Assembly: GCA_030833145.1 (NCBI GenBank)
Contig: JAURHT010000051.1
Coordinates: 1 to 12,974, forward strand
DNA from: Aquirufa sp.
GTDB lineage: Bacteria; Bacteroidota; Bacteroidia; Cytophagales; Spirosomataceae
Direction: 5' to 3'
DNA length: 12,974 nucleotides
Shown here piece after piece: positions 1 to 6,760 of this stretch (its first letter is position 1; every line of letters begins with the position of its first letter). Position numbers and translations under genes: made by a program. The notes under the pieces are model-generated. The model saw only the letters and a program-made list of their open reading frames with translations, searched no databases and was not told the origin of the DNA.

Positions 1-800
1 AGCTTCGTGCCATGGCTACGCGTGAACTTTTTGAGATCGCTCAAGAGACACGTTCGATGGGCTTCCCTACGGTAGTGGATGGTTATTTCTTGCCAAAAAC
101 CCTACCTGAATTATTCAATGCAAAACAGCAATCGATGGTACCGCTTTTATTAGGTTGGAACTCAGCTGAAATTCCGGGTGGAGCCTTTATGCAAGGCAAA
201 CCATATACGCATGATAATTATGTGGCCAAAGTAAAGGAAGCGTATCCGGCAGATCACGAAACAGTATTGAAATTATATCCATCGGGTTCGGAGGATGTGA
301 TCGAGCGTTCGGCTACGGCTTTAGCGGCAGATCGTTTTATCTCTTACAGCACTTGGAAGTGGTTTGATTTACATCGCAAGAATTCGAATCAACCTGTTTA
401 CCGTTATTTATATTCACGTTTCCGCGCTCCTTTAGTGGACAAGTCAGTCGCTTCGGGATTAGCTGGCGGAACGGTTAAAGCAGATCCGAATGCACCTAAA
501 CCTCGTCCGGCAGTAGGCGCGCCTCACGCCTGTGAGATCGAATATTGCATGGGCAACTTGCACTTGATTAAGGATTACGCTTTCACGGCGGATGATTATA
601 CGGTTTCCAAAACGATGTTCACCTATTTCGCGAACTTCATTAAGACGGGGAATCCGAACGGAGGAACTTTGGCAAACTGGCCTGCAGCTGCTCCACAAGA
701 TAAGGAGCCAGGAGTTATGGTGATTGATGTCGAATCCAAAGCAATCAAGGCAACGGACGATGCACGTTATGAGTTCTTAGACAAATTCTATAAAAACTAA
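1..800 (+). CDS. Type B carboxylesterase, C-terminal part (5' end outside window)
   Basis: C-terminal half of an alpha/beta-hydrolase of the type B carboxylesterase family, expected to hydrolyse carboxylic esters. The reading frame is open from base 3 (Leu-Arg-Ala before the first ATG at 12), and this stretch aligns with LRAM in the middle of the complete paralogue at 8360-9856. The ATG at 12 is therefore internal, and the signal peptide, oxyanion loop and nucleophile Ser lie outside the window. Visible family landmarks, counted from that ATG: LLLGWNSAE (acid region), the catalytic His at about residue 172 in PHACEIEY, and the closing FANFIKTGNPNGG block. A Pro/Ala/Gly-rich insertion of roughly 30 residues precedes the catalytic His and is absent from the other two type B esterases here. 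The stop is 4 nt before the next esterase, so they are probably co-transcribed. Family assignment is firm; substrate unknown. Confidence 0.9.
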   Translation, partial: LRAMATRELFEIAQETRSMGFPTVVDGYFLPKTLPELFNAKQQSMVPLLLGWNSAEIPGGAFMQGKPYTHDNYVAKVKEAYPADHETVLKLYPSGSEDVIERSATALAADRFISYSTWKWFDLHRKNSNQPVYRYLYSRFRAPLVDKSVASGLAGGTVKADPNAPKPRPAVGAPHACEIEYCMGNLHLIKDYAFTADDYTVSKTMFTYFANFIKTGNPNGGTLANWPAAAPQDKEPGVMVIDVESKAIKATDDARYEFLDKFYKN

Positions 801-804
801 TCTT

Positions 805-2403
805 ATGAAAAAATTATTAATGGCTAGTGCGCTGATTATGGCCTCCATAGGTTTAAAAGCGCAAATTACGACAGGTAAAGACGTGGCTATCGTAGCTACG
901 GATGCAGGAAAAGTACGTGGGTATATTCACAGTGGAATTTATACCTACAAGGGTATTCCATATGCGGAGGCAGCTCGTTTTGAAGCACCTCACAAACCAA
1001 AACCTTGGGCAGGCGTTCGTTCTTCTATGTCCTATGGCCCAGTTTCGCCTTTAATTGACGAGACAACCCAGGTACAAGATGAATCAGAATTTGTATTCAA
1101 CCATAACTGGGGATATACGAATGAGGATTGTATGCGCATTAACGTGTGGACTCCTGGCATCAATGATGGCAAAAAGCGTCCGGTGATGTTCTGGATTCAC
1201 GGAGGTGGCTTTACGGCTGGTTCGGCAGTGGAATTGCCGTCTTATGATGGAGAGAATTTGGCCAAAAAAGGAGACGTCGTAGTTGTTTCCATCTCCCACC
1301 GTTTGAACATTACAGGTTACTTAGACTTATCCGCTTACGGCGAGAAATACAAATACTCAGCAAACAATAGCGTATTAGATATGCGTGCGGCATTGGAATG
1401 GGTAAAAGAAAACATCGGCTCTTTCGGAGGTGATGCGAAAAACGTAACCATATTCGGTCAATCCGGTGGAGGCGCGAAAGTAAATACCTTGATGGCAATG
1501 CCTTCAGCGAAAGGTTTATTCAGCAAAGCAATCAACCAAAGTGGTTCATTCCGTGCAAACATGTTAGACAAAGCAACGACTCAAAGCATCACAGCTGAAG
1601 TCTTAAAAGCGCTTAACATCCCAGCAGCGAAAGTGGATAGCTTGCAAACAATCCCATATCCTGTCTTAGCTTCAGCAGGAAAGAAAGCCTTAGCAAACAT
1701 CGCTGCCCAGATGAAAGCAGCAGGAAAGCCGGTTATTGGTTTTGGACTTAGCTGGGGACCATCAGTGGATGGCGACTTATTGCCTTACCAATTGTTCTCC
1801 AAAGAGGCATTCGAATTATCGAAAGACGTGCCTTTGTTAATCGGAACGGTGAAGAACGAATTCATGCCATCCATCATGACGGGAATGTCTGATGCGACAG
1901 CAGAACAAGTGGATGCGTATTTAAAAAGAACCTATGGTGACAAAGCGGAGGCGTTCAAAGCGGCCGTAAAAAAAGCCTACCCGAATGACACAAAGCCATC
2001 TGATTTAATGGATGTGGACGTGATGTTCCGTCCAGGTGCAGTGGTTCAGGCGAAAGAGAAATCTGCTTTAAAAGCGGCTCCAGTTTATATGTACTTAATG
2101 ACGTGGCAATCGCCAGTAATGGATGGCAAATACAAAGCTTTCCACTGCATGGAATTACCGTTCTGCTTCAATAACATCGCGCGTTGTGAGGAAATGACAG
2201 GAGGCGGAAAAGAAGCCTACGTATTAGCAGATCGTATGAGCTCGTCTTGGATTAACTTTGCTAAAACGGGTAACCCGGGTCACAAAGGTCTTCCGGCTTG
2301 GCCTACGTTCGACACAGCGAACACTGCAACCATGCACTTCAATAATACCTGCGAGGTAAAACCGCAGCAAGATGCGGAATTGTATAGCTTGATTGCTAGA
2401 TAA
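805..2403 (+). CDS. Secreted type B carboxylesterase
   Basis: Complete 532-residue alpha/beta-hydrolase of the type B carboxylesterase / para-nitrobenzyl esterase family, predicted to hydrolyse esters outside the cytoplasm. Residues 1-20 form a signal peptide (two Lys, hydrophobic core, ending LKAQ). Family blocks in order: KGIPYAE, NEDCMRINVW, oxyanion loop HGGGF at 132-136, nucleophile elbow GQSGG with Ser220, acidic residue Glu352 in the VKNEF block, and catalytic His447 in FHCMELPF. The elbow is GQSGG rather than the more usual GESAG, but the triad appears intact, so an active enzyme is expected. The start is fixed by the signal peptide and lies 4 nt after the preceding esterase stop with no Shine-Dalgarno sequence, consistent with co-transcription. 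A strong terminator follows. Substrate not predictable. Confidence 0.93.
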   Translation: MKKLLMASALIMASIGLKAQITTGKDVAIVATDAGKVRGYIHSGIYTYKGIPYAEAARFEAPHKPKPWAGVRSSMSYGPVSPLIDETTQVQDESEFVFNHNWGYTNEDCMRINVWTPGINDGKKRPVMFWIHGGGFTAGSAVELPSYDGENLAKKGDVVVVSISHRLNITGYLDLSAYGEKYKYSANNSVLDMRAALEWVKENIGSFGGDAKNVTIFGQSGGGAKVNTLMAMPSAKGLFSKAINQSGSFRANMLDKATTQSITAEVLKALNIPAAKVDSLQTIPYPVLASAGKKALANIAAQMKAAGKPVIGFGLSWGPSVDGDLLPYQLFSKEAFELSKDVPLLIGTVKNEFMPSIMTGMSDATAEQVDAYLKRTYGDKAEAFKAAVKKAYPNDTKPSDLMDVDVMFRPGAVVQAKEKSALKAAPVYMYLMTWQSPVMDGKYKAFHCMELPFCFNNIARCEEMTGGGKEAYVLADRMSSSWINFAKTGNPGHKGLPAWPTFDTANTATMHFNNTCEVKPQQDAELYSLIAR

Positions 2404-2436
2404 ATTAGCTTTAGATAAATCACTGCTTTATAATAG

Positions 2437-2466
2437 AAAAGGCCCTTTACGAGAAGGGCCTTTTTT
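2437..2466. terminator. Bidirectional intrinsic terminator between convergent genes
   Basis: Stem GGCCCTT (2441-2447) pairs with AAGGGCC (2454-2460) around a 6-nt loop. The stem is flanked by AAAA on the left and T6 on the right, so it gives a U-tract on either strand. It lies between the plus-strand esterase (ends 2403) and the minus-strand HMA gene (ends 2484) and can serve both. Confidence 0.9.
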
Positions 2467-2483
2467 GTATACTATAAGAAAGA

Positions 2484-2747
2484 TTAGGTCATTTTTCCTA
2501 TCGCACAACTGACGTAGGACTTGGCTTGTTTGAACACGGAGTTTTCTCCTTTTTGTGGGTAACCCATACTATTTAACGAATCGATTACCTCGCTTAATTG
2601 ATATTGATCGCCGGTCAAGCTTATTTTTTCTTCATCTTTATCGATTTCTACTTTTACAATTCCTTTTATTTTCTCCAAAGCATTTTTAATGCTCGTCATA
2701 CATCCGCCACACTTAATGTTTTCAACGAAAATCTCTTGCGTTTTCAT
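2484..2747 (-). CDS. HMA-domain heavy-metal (probably copper) chaperone
   Basis: An 87-residue cytoplasmic protein with one heavy-metal-associated (HMA, ferredoxin-like beta-alpha-beta-beta-alpha-beta) domain covering about residues 3-65. The metal loop is KCGGCMTSI, with the CxxC cysteines at C13 and C16, and the fold ends in the typical SLNSMGYP segment. By family knowledge it binds Cu(I) or a similar soft metal and hands it to a P-type ATPase or another acceptor. No such partner is visible nearby. It is longer than the usual ~68-residue CopZ because of a C-terminal tail (KSYVSCAIGKMT) with a third cysteine, C81. The start ATG at 2747 begins the first beta strand directly. It is transcribed divergently from the flavin-reductase-like gene across a 74-nt gap that holds a palindromic site. 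Metal specificity is an inference. Confidence 0.88.
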   Translation of the reverse strand: MKTQEIFVENIKCGGCMTSIKNALEKIKGIVKVEIDKDEEKISLTGDQYQLSEVIDSLNSMGYPQKGENSVFKQAKSYVSCAIGKMT

Positions 2748-2757
2748 GGTGTTATTA

Positions 2758-2786
2758 TTTGTTTAGTCAAATGTAGCCTATCTTTA
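2758..2786 (+). promoter_or_regulatory. Candidate Bacteroidota-type promoter for the flavin-reductase-like gene
   Basis: TTTG (2758-2761) is followed after 17 nt by TATCTTTA (2779-2786), which matches the Bacteroidota -7 element TAnnTTTG except at the last base. The spacing fits the known 17-23 nt range. Transcription would begin around 2791-2793, about 30 nt before the ATG at 2822. Prediction by pattern only. Confidence 0.4.
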
Positions 2787-2789
2787 GGC
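2776..2789. repeat. Short inverted repeat GCCTA-TCTT-TAGGC
   Basis: Five-base-pair perfect inverted repeat with a 4-nt loop in the divergent intergenic region. It overlaps the putative -7 element of the plus-strand promoter and would lie in the leader of the minus-strand HMA gene. It could be an operator half or a small hairpin; no specific regulator is recognised. Confidence 0.3.
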
Positions 2790-2795
2790 CATAAA

Positions 2796-2813
2796 AAGTG
2801 ATATAAGTCACTT
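2796..2813. promoter_or_regulatory. CRP/FNR-family-like palindromic operator
   Basis: AAGTGA (2796-2801) and TCACTT (2808-2813) form a perfect 6-bp inverted repeat with a 6-nt spacer. This is the GTGA-N6-TCAC geometry bound by many Crp/Fnr-family regulators. It lies 8 nt before the ATG of the flavin-reductase-like gene and just downstream of that gene's putative promoter, a position suited to repression. It could also affect the divergent HMA gene. The geometry is seen directly; the regulator is inferred. Confidence 0.5.
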
Positions 2814-2821
2814 CTACCTTT

Positions 2822-3439
2822 ATGAGCAAACATTTTTCTCTTTCAGAACTCCAAACTTGGGATCGCTTCACTCGCGCTAATTTCATTAATTCCTTGAGTG
2901 GCTTTAAAAGCTTATCGCTCATCGGAACGGTGAACGGCAAAGGCGTTTCTAACCTGGCTGTTTTTAGTAATATCGTTCATTTAGGAGCTGATCCAGCTTT
3001 GATCGGTTTCATTAATCGCCCTTTATCGGCGGCTCCTCATACCATACAGAATATTCAGGAAACTGATATTTACACCGTGAATTTAGTGACGGAATCGATG
3101 TACAAGCAAGCGCATCAGACGAGTGCGAAATATCCGGATGGCGTTTCGGAGTTTGAGATGACGGGCTTGACAGAGGAATTTCGCGAGGGTTGTATTGCAC
3201 CTTTTGTGGCGGAGTCTCCCGTTCAGTATGTGTTGAAATTCGAGCAAGTGATGCCCATTGAGTTGAATAATACTTTTTTAGTTATTGGATCTTTGCAGGA
3301 GGCCTATGTGCCAGCAGGAATTCAGGAGGAGGACGGCTTTTTGGATTTGGCCAAAGCCGGAATCTTAAGCTCCCTAGGCACTAATGGCTATTACAAAACC
3401 GAGAAAATCGCTACCTTGCCATATGCAAAAGTTAATTAA
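2822..3439 (+). CDS. Flavin reductase-like (split-barrel FMN-binding) domain protein
   Basis: A 205-residue protein of the flavin reductase-like / FMN-binding split-barrel family. Members bind FMN and either reduce free flavin with NAD(P)H or act as flavoprotein oxidoreductases. The family signature is in the first third: SLIGTVNGKG, then SNLAVFSNIVHLGADPAL (residues 43-60), which forms the barrel strands and phosphate contacts, followed by the LIGFINRP and HTIQNI segments. No signal peptide or membrane helix, so it is cytoplasmic. The ATG at 2822 immediately precedes the conserved SLSEL start, and no earlier in-frame start is credible in the short leader. The 3' end overlaps the next gene by 17 nt if that gene starts at 3423, implying one transcript. 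The redox partner is unknown. Confidence 0.85.
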   Translation: MSKHFSLSELQTWDRFTRANFINSLSGFKSLSLIGTVNGKGVSNLAVFSNIVHLGADPALIGFINRPLSAAPHTIQNIQETDIYTVNLVTESMYKQAHQTSAKYPDGVSEFEMTGLTEEFREGCIAPFVAESPVQYVLKFEQVMPIELNNTFLVIGSLQEAYVPAGIQEEDGFLDLAKAGILSSLGTNGYYKTEKIATLPYAKVN

Positions 3440-3875
3440 TCTCGTCGACGAATTAGCGTCTTATATTCCGCAGTTAGAAGCTCGTAATGAAACGGTTTCT
3501 TCGTCATCTGTGGGCTGGCAAATTGAGCATAGTTTATTAGTTATTAGTTCCGTTATTGAGGGAGTAAAAAGATCTGATCCAGCCTCTTATAAATGGCGAT
3601 TCAAGCCTCTGAAATATGTGATTTTATGGCGTGGTGTAATTCCAAGAGGGAAAGTAGGTGCGCCTAAAGTAGTGACTCCTGGAGAAATTACGCCAGAATC
3701 TTTGCAAGCCCACATTGCACTTTGTCGTCAGCGATTAGCCGAATTAGAACAAGTGAGGAACGATCATTATTTTACGCATCCATTTTTTGGGGATTTAAAG
3801 AAAAAGGAGACACTTCGCTTTCTATATGTTCACACGGAACATCACTTGAAGATTATTCGGGATATGTTAGGTTAA
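3423..3875 (+). CDS. DinB-like DUF1569 family protein
   Basis: A 150-residue protein resembling the DUF1569 branch of the DinB/YfiT four-helix superfamily, whose characterised relatives are metal-binding, often thiol-related enzymes. Visible marks: SSSVGWQIEHSLLVI with His36 near the N-terminal helix, the conserved THPFFGDL motif (His119), and a C-terminal HTEHHLKII cluster (His137, His140, His141). These histidines are the probable metal site. The start at 3423 is preferred because the helical domain begins there; an in-frame ATG at 3384 would add 13 residues and a 56-nt overlap with the upstream gene. Either way the gene overlaps the flavin-reductase-like gene and is probably translationally coupled to it. 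Its last 9 nt overlap the end of the convergent flavoprotein gene. Biochemical function unknown. Confidence 0.75.
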   Translation: MQKLINLVDELASYIPQLEARNETVSSSSVGWQIEHSLLVISSVIEGVKRSDPASYKWRFKPLKYVILWRGVIPRGKVGAPKVVTPGEITPESLQAHIALCRQRLAELEQVRNDHYFTHPFFGDLKKKETLRFLYVHTEHHLKIIRDMLG

Positions 3876-5081
3876 TCCTGCACTCTTTCCAGCAATAAAT
3901 CCCGTCGTCCAAGCGGCTTGAAAATTGAATCCACCGGTGATTCCGTCGATGTCCATGATTTCCCCTGCAAAGAAGAGTCCTGGGCACTTTTTGCTTTCCA
4001 TCGTTTGCACGCTGATATCTTGTAAATCTACGCCACCCGCTGTAACGAATTCTTCTTTAAAAGTCGTTTTTCCTTGGACTACATAGCGGTCGTTGATTAA
4101 TGTATTAATTAGCTTGTTGAGCGCTTTGCCGCCTAATTCATTCCAGCGCTGGCTGGTCTTGATTTCGTTTTTCTCTAATAAATAAACCCAAAGCCGATTC
4201 GGCATCGCAAATGGGTTCAAGTTGGCCATCATTTTGGCGCCATGCTCTTTAATGACTTGCGTAATTTGTGCCCGCAATTCTTCTTCTTTTGTCTCGTCTA
4301 ACCAGTTTACCAGGATGGCACATCGGTATTCTTTCTCTGCCAAAATCCGGGCTCCCCATGCCGAGAGTTGCAGAATGGCCGGACCACTCATTCCCCAATG
4401 TGTCACTAAAAGAGGTCCTTGTCCTAAAAGTTTTTGGCCTTCAATCCGAACTCGTGCTTTCTCCACCACAATACCCATCAAATCCCGAATGGGTTCCTGC
4501 GGCATGTTGAATGTAAAAAGGGATGGGACTGGCGGAATGATCTCATGTCCTACGTCTTCTAGCCAAAGTAATCCAGACATCTTAGGTTGACCACCCGTCG
4601 TCACAATGACGCGGTCTGCATTGTATTCCGTATCCCGGCAATGAATGCGGAAGCCTTTCGCCATGGGCTTAATTTCATCTACCGATTGACTGCTATGCAG
4701 GTTAATGTGCAAGCGTCTTGCTTCCGATAGAAAGCAATCGATGATGGTTTGGGAATCGTTTGAAAGGGGGAAAATACAATTGTCGTGGTAGGTCTTCAAA
4801 GCTACACCTCGGGTCTCTAGCCATTCGACCATCGAGGAGGCATTAAAAACTTCAAAGGCTTTACGGAGGAATTTCTCACCTCTGGGATAATTCTCTGAAA
4901 GCAAACGGGAATTAAACGTAGCGTTGGTGACATTGCATCGACCTCCTCCAGATATTTTGACCTTCCCTAAAAACTTGGACGTTTTCTCTAGGATGGTTAC
5001 TTCGGCTTCGGGGTTATGCTCTTTAGCAGAAATAGCAGCAAAAAATCCAGCGGCTCCACCACCTATGACGATTATTTTCAT
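3867..5081 (-). CDS. BaiN/YhiN-like NAD(P)/FAD-dependent oxidoreductase
   Basis: A 404-residue FAD-dependent flavoprotein of the HI0933/YhiN/BaiN family, cytoplasmic, found across bacteria and mostly of unknown substrate. It opens with a Rossmann FAD motif, IGGGAAGFFAA (glycines 7-9 and 12), with acidic Glu32 at the end of beta-2 to hold the adenosine ribose. Next come the family hallmark GKVKISGGGRCNVTN (39-53), a central VTTGGQPK segment, and the C-terminal FAD-closing blocks TAGGVDLQ, FFAGEIMDIDG and TGGFNFQAAW. Length is normal for the family. Its ATG overlaps the cupin stop by 4 nt (ATGA, 5078-5081), so it is translated in coupling with the cupin. Its 3' end overlaps the convergent DUF1569 gene by 9 nt and no hairpin terminator is visible there. 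The link to bile-acid BaiN is by family only. Confidence 0.9.
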   Translation of the reverse strand: MKIIVIGGGAAGFFAAISAKEHNPEAEVTILEKTSKFLGKVKISGGGRCNVTNATFNSRLLSENYPRGEKFLRKAFEVFNASSMVEWLETRGVALKTYHDNCIFPLSNDSQTIIDCFLSEARRLHINLHSSQSVDEIKPMAKGFRIHCRDTEYNADRVIVTTGGQPKMSGLLWLEDVGHEIIPPVPSLFTFNMPQEPIRDLMGIVVEKARVRIEGQKLLGQGPLLVTHWGMSGPAILQLSAWGARILAEKEYRCAILVNWLDETKEEELRAQITQVIKEHGAKMMANLNPFAMPNRLWVYLLEKNEIKTSQRWNELGGKALNKLINTLINDRYVVQGKTTFKEEFVTAGGVDLQDISVQTMESKKCPGLFFAGEIMDIDGITGGFNFQAAWTTGFIAGKSAGLT

Positions 5082-5443
5082 TGGATAAAATCAGCGCGCA
5101 TGGGATTGAATGAATCCACTAAAACTCCTTCTTCAAGAGCGACTACACCATGGTCAATTGAGGGGGGAATAAAGAACACATCACCTTGATTCAGGATCTT
5201 CTTTTCATCGCCTATAATCACCTCAAAAACCCCACTTTCCACGTAAGAACCTTGGGTGTGTATATGTTGGTGAATCGCACCCACTCCTCCTTTTTTGAAA
5301 TGCACTTTTACGATCATAAGCCCATCAGTATAGGCCATGATTTTTCGTTTGCAAAAATCATCTAGGATTTCCCATTCGATGTCAGCATCTGCGATCCAAT
5401 GTGTCCTGTTTAAAGGCGTCCTGTTCAAAGGTATTTTGCTCAT
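5078..5443 (-). CDS. Small cupin protein, KdgF-like
   Basis: A 121-residue single-domain cupin. The metal site is HQHIHTQ (His58, His60, Gln64) with His98 in the second motif (GDVFFIPPSIDHG). The HxH...Q...H arrangement and the ending VALEEGVLVDSFNPMRADF resemble KdgF, the cupin that linearises unsaturated uronate sugars. That similarity is from memory, so the uronate role is only a suggestion. The start is taken as ATG at 5443; an in-frame TTG six bases upstream is less likely because it overlaps a promoter-like TAATTTTG. The N-terminus carries a tandem PLNRT-PLNRT duplication. The gene begins about 17 nt after the upstream gene's terminator, so it needs its own promoter. It overlaps the BaiN-like gene by 4 nt and is probably coupled to it. 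Confidence 0.8.
   Translation of the reverse strand: MSKIPLNRTPLNRTHWIADADIEWEILDDFCKRKIMAYTDGLMIVKVHFKKGGVGAIHQHIHTQGSYVESGVFEVIIGDEKKILNQGDVFFIPPSIDHGVVALEEGVLVDSFNPMRADFIQ
5405..5434 (-). repeat. Two-copy 15-bp direct repeat inside the cupin gene
   Basis: Units 5405-5419 and 5420-5434 agree at 12 of 15 positions and encode PLNRT twice at residues 5-14 of the cupin. They look like an in-frame tandem duplication in a disordered N-terminal tail. Confidence 0.7.
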
Positions 5444-5446
5444 ATA

Positions 5447-5454
5447 CAAAATTA
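5447..5454 (-). promoter_or_regulatory. Candidate -7 element (TAATTTTG) abutting the cupin start
   Basis: Read on the minus strand, TAATTTTG matches TAnnTTTG exactly and ends 4 nt before the ATG at 5443. Transcription would then start at or about the start codon (leaderless). No clear -33 TTTG is seen upstream because that space is occupied by the preceding terminator stem, so support is weak. Confidence 0.3.
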
Positions 5455-5455
5455 G

Positions 5456-5483
5456 AAAAAAAGCCGGGACGATGCCCGGCTTT
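5456..5483 (-). terminator. Intrinsic terminator of the serine hydrolase gene
   Basis: On the minus strand, AAAGCCGGG pairs with CCCGGCTTT (arms 5475-5483 and 5460-5468) around a 6-nt loop, followed by a run of T. It lies 5 nt after the stop of the 5489-6709 gene and ends about 13 nt before the cupin ATG. Confidence 0.9.
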
Positions 5484-5488
5484 CTGTA

Positions 5489-6709
5489 TTAATCTGCTAA
5501 AGTCTGGTAAACCATTTGGCGTAAACTATTGTGGTATTCCCAGGTGAAATTGCTTTCCTGAGTCATAAATAAGGCGATTAGCTTTTCTTTAGGGTCGATA
5601 AAGAAATGGGTATTGTTCGCTCCTCCCCAATAGAATAATCCTTTAGAGGCTGGCGTTTTAGTCGCTGGTCCATCAGTAACTACGGCGAAGCCTAGGCCCC
5701 ATTCTGTTCCTGGAGTTGGGAATAAATCACCCGTGTGATTGGAGGTCATCAATTCCACTGTCTTGCGGCTCAAGTATTGTTTCCCTTTATAGGTTCCGCC
5801 GGCCAGCATCATTTGGCAGAAAGTCGCATAATCTGCAACCGTCGAAAACAAGCCATTCACACCACTCCAAACCGTTACATTTTCAAAAGGAGGCTGATTC
5901 GCAGCAACAGAAATCGTTCCATTTTTACCCTTAGTATGCAGTGCAACAATCTTAGCTTGTTCTTCTTTAGGCACATTATACCCCGTATGCTTCATCTCCA
6001 AAGGTTCAAATAAGCGTGACTTCAAAAACTCATTCACACTCATTCCAGAGAACTTTTCAATCAACACGCATAGCACATCAGGTCCAGTACTATAATTCCA
6101 CTCCGTTCCGGGTTGAGCTAATAAGGGGAATTTTGTCAAATTCTCGACGCGCTCTTGAATCGTTTTTGTCCCTGGTTTGAAATAACCATTTCTGAATCTA
6201 ATCTGAACGGGGTTTTGGTCTAACCCGTGCGTTAATCCCCCGCTGTGACTTAATAATTGGGTGATCGTGATTTGCGACTTTAATGAATCGGTAGGTGCGT
6301 TAGCGTCATCATAGATGCTTCGCGCGACACGCAAGTTTTTAAACTCGGGCAAGTACTTCGAAACCGGATCATTTAATTTAAAATACCCTTCTTCATACAA
6401 CATCATGAATGCCGTGGAGATGATGGGCTTCGTCATGGACTGAATATAAAATAAATCATCCGTCGTCATGGGTGTTTTTGTGGCTACGTTTTTGTATCCC
6501 AAAGCTCCTTGATGCACCACCGTCCCATTGTGAATGATCATCGTGACGGCGCCAGGAATGTTCCCCCTATCCATTTCGGATTGAACGAATTTTTCTAATC
6601 GTTTAACGCGATCGACATTAATGCCCGCCACGATTTTGGGCGCTTGCGCACTGATTTCGCCTACGAAAAGGAGGCTAAATAGGAGGAGGAGTAGTTTAGT
6701 GAATTTCAT
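5489..6709 (-). CDS. Exported serine hydrolase, class C beta-lactamase-related family
   Basis: A 406-residue serine hydrolase of the beta-lactamase-related (PF00144-type) family, which includes class C beta-lactamases, D-aminopeptidases and EstB-like esterases. Residues 1-22 are a signal peptide with a long Leu-rich core ending EISAQ, so it acts in the periplasm or outside. Catalytic marks: SxxK as SMTK (Ser91, Lys94), the second motif as YST (Tyr206), the conserved LLSHSGGL block (153-159), and FYWGGANNTHF (359-369) where penicillin-binding proteins have KTG. The WGG variant is usual for the esterase-like members and argues against a true beta-lactamase. It is a single-gene unit with its own terminator, diverging from the small membrane protein. 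Substrate unknown. Confidence 0.9.
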   Translation of the reverse strand: MKFTKLLLLLFSLLFVGEISAQAPKIVAGINVDRVKRLEKFVQSEMDRGNIPGAVTMIIHNGTVVHQGALGYKNVATKTPMTTDDLFYIQSMTKPIISTAFMMLYEEGYFKLNDPVSKYLPEFKNLRVARSIYDDANAPTDSLKSQITITQLLSHSGGLTHGLDQNPVQIRFRNGYFKPGTKTIQERVENLTKFPLLAQPGTEWNYSTGPDVLCVLIEKFSGMSVNEFLKSRLFEPLEMKHTGYNVPKEEQAKIVALHTKGKNGTISVAANQPPFENVTVWSGVNGLFSTVADYATFCQMMLAGGTYKGKQYLSRKTVELMTSNHTGDLFPTPGTEWGLGFAVVTDGPATKTPASKGLFYWGGANNTHFFIDPKEKLIALFMTQESNFTWEYHNSLRQMVYQTLAD

Positions 6710-6745
6710 TGTTTTGAATTTATGCGAGGTATTAACGTAAAGGTG

Positions 6746-6760
6746 CTAGAATTTGTCTAG
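6746..6760. promoter_or_regulatory. Inverted repeat CTAGA-N5-TCTAG in a divergent intergenic region
   Basis: A perfect 5-bp dyad with a 5-nt spacer sits midway in the 83-nt gap between the divergent serine hydrolase and small membrane protein genes. That position suits an operator serving both. The arms are short and could occur by chance. Confidence 0.3.

Noticed and set aside
12..14. ATG at 12 as the true start of the first esterase
   Set aside because: The frame is open to the window edge and the preceding Leu-Arg-Ala matches the interior of the complete paralogue; the nucleophile half of the enzyme would be missing.
3384..3422. ATG at 3384 as the DUF1569 gene start
   Set aside because: It would add 13 residues without family support and a 56-nt overlap; the helical domain starts at the ATG at 3423. 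It remains possible.
4222..4590. A 122-codon plus-strand frame inside the BaiN-like gene
   Set aside because: It is antisense to a well-conserved flavoprotein gene and its protein is rich in Cys, Ser, Arg and Pro with no recognisable domain; a shadow frame.
5444..5449. TTG at 5449 as the cupin start
   Set aside because: An ATG two codons later is the stronger start, and the TTG is part of the TAATTTTG promoter-like box.
5735..6013. Plus-strand frames of 72-92 codons inside the serine hydrolase gene
   Set aside because: Two overlapping frames antisense to a conserved gene, with shadow-like composition and no domain.
5489..6709. Calling the serine hydrolase an antibiotic-resistance beta-lactamase
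   Set aside because: The third motif is WGG rather than KTG and the overall pattern fits esterase-like members of the fold; there is no evidence of resistance context.
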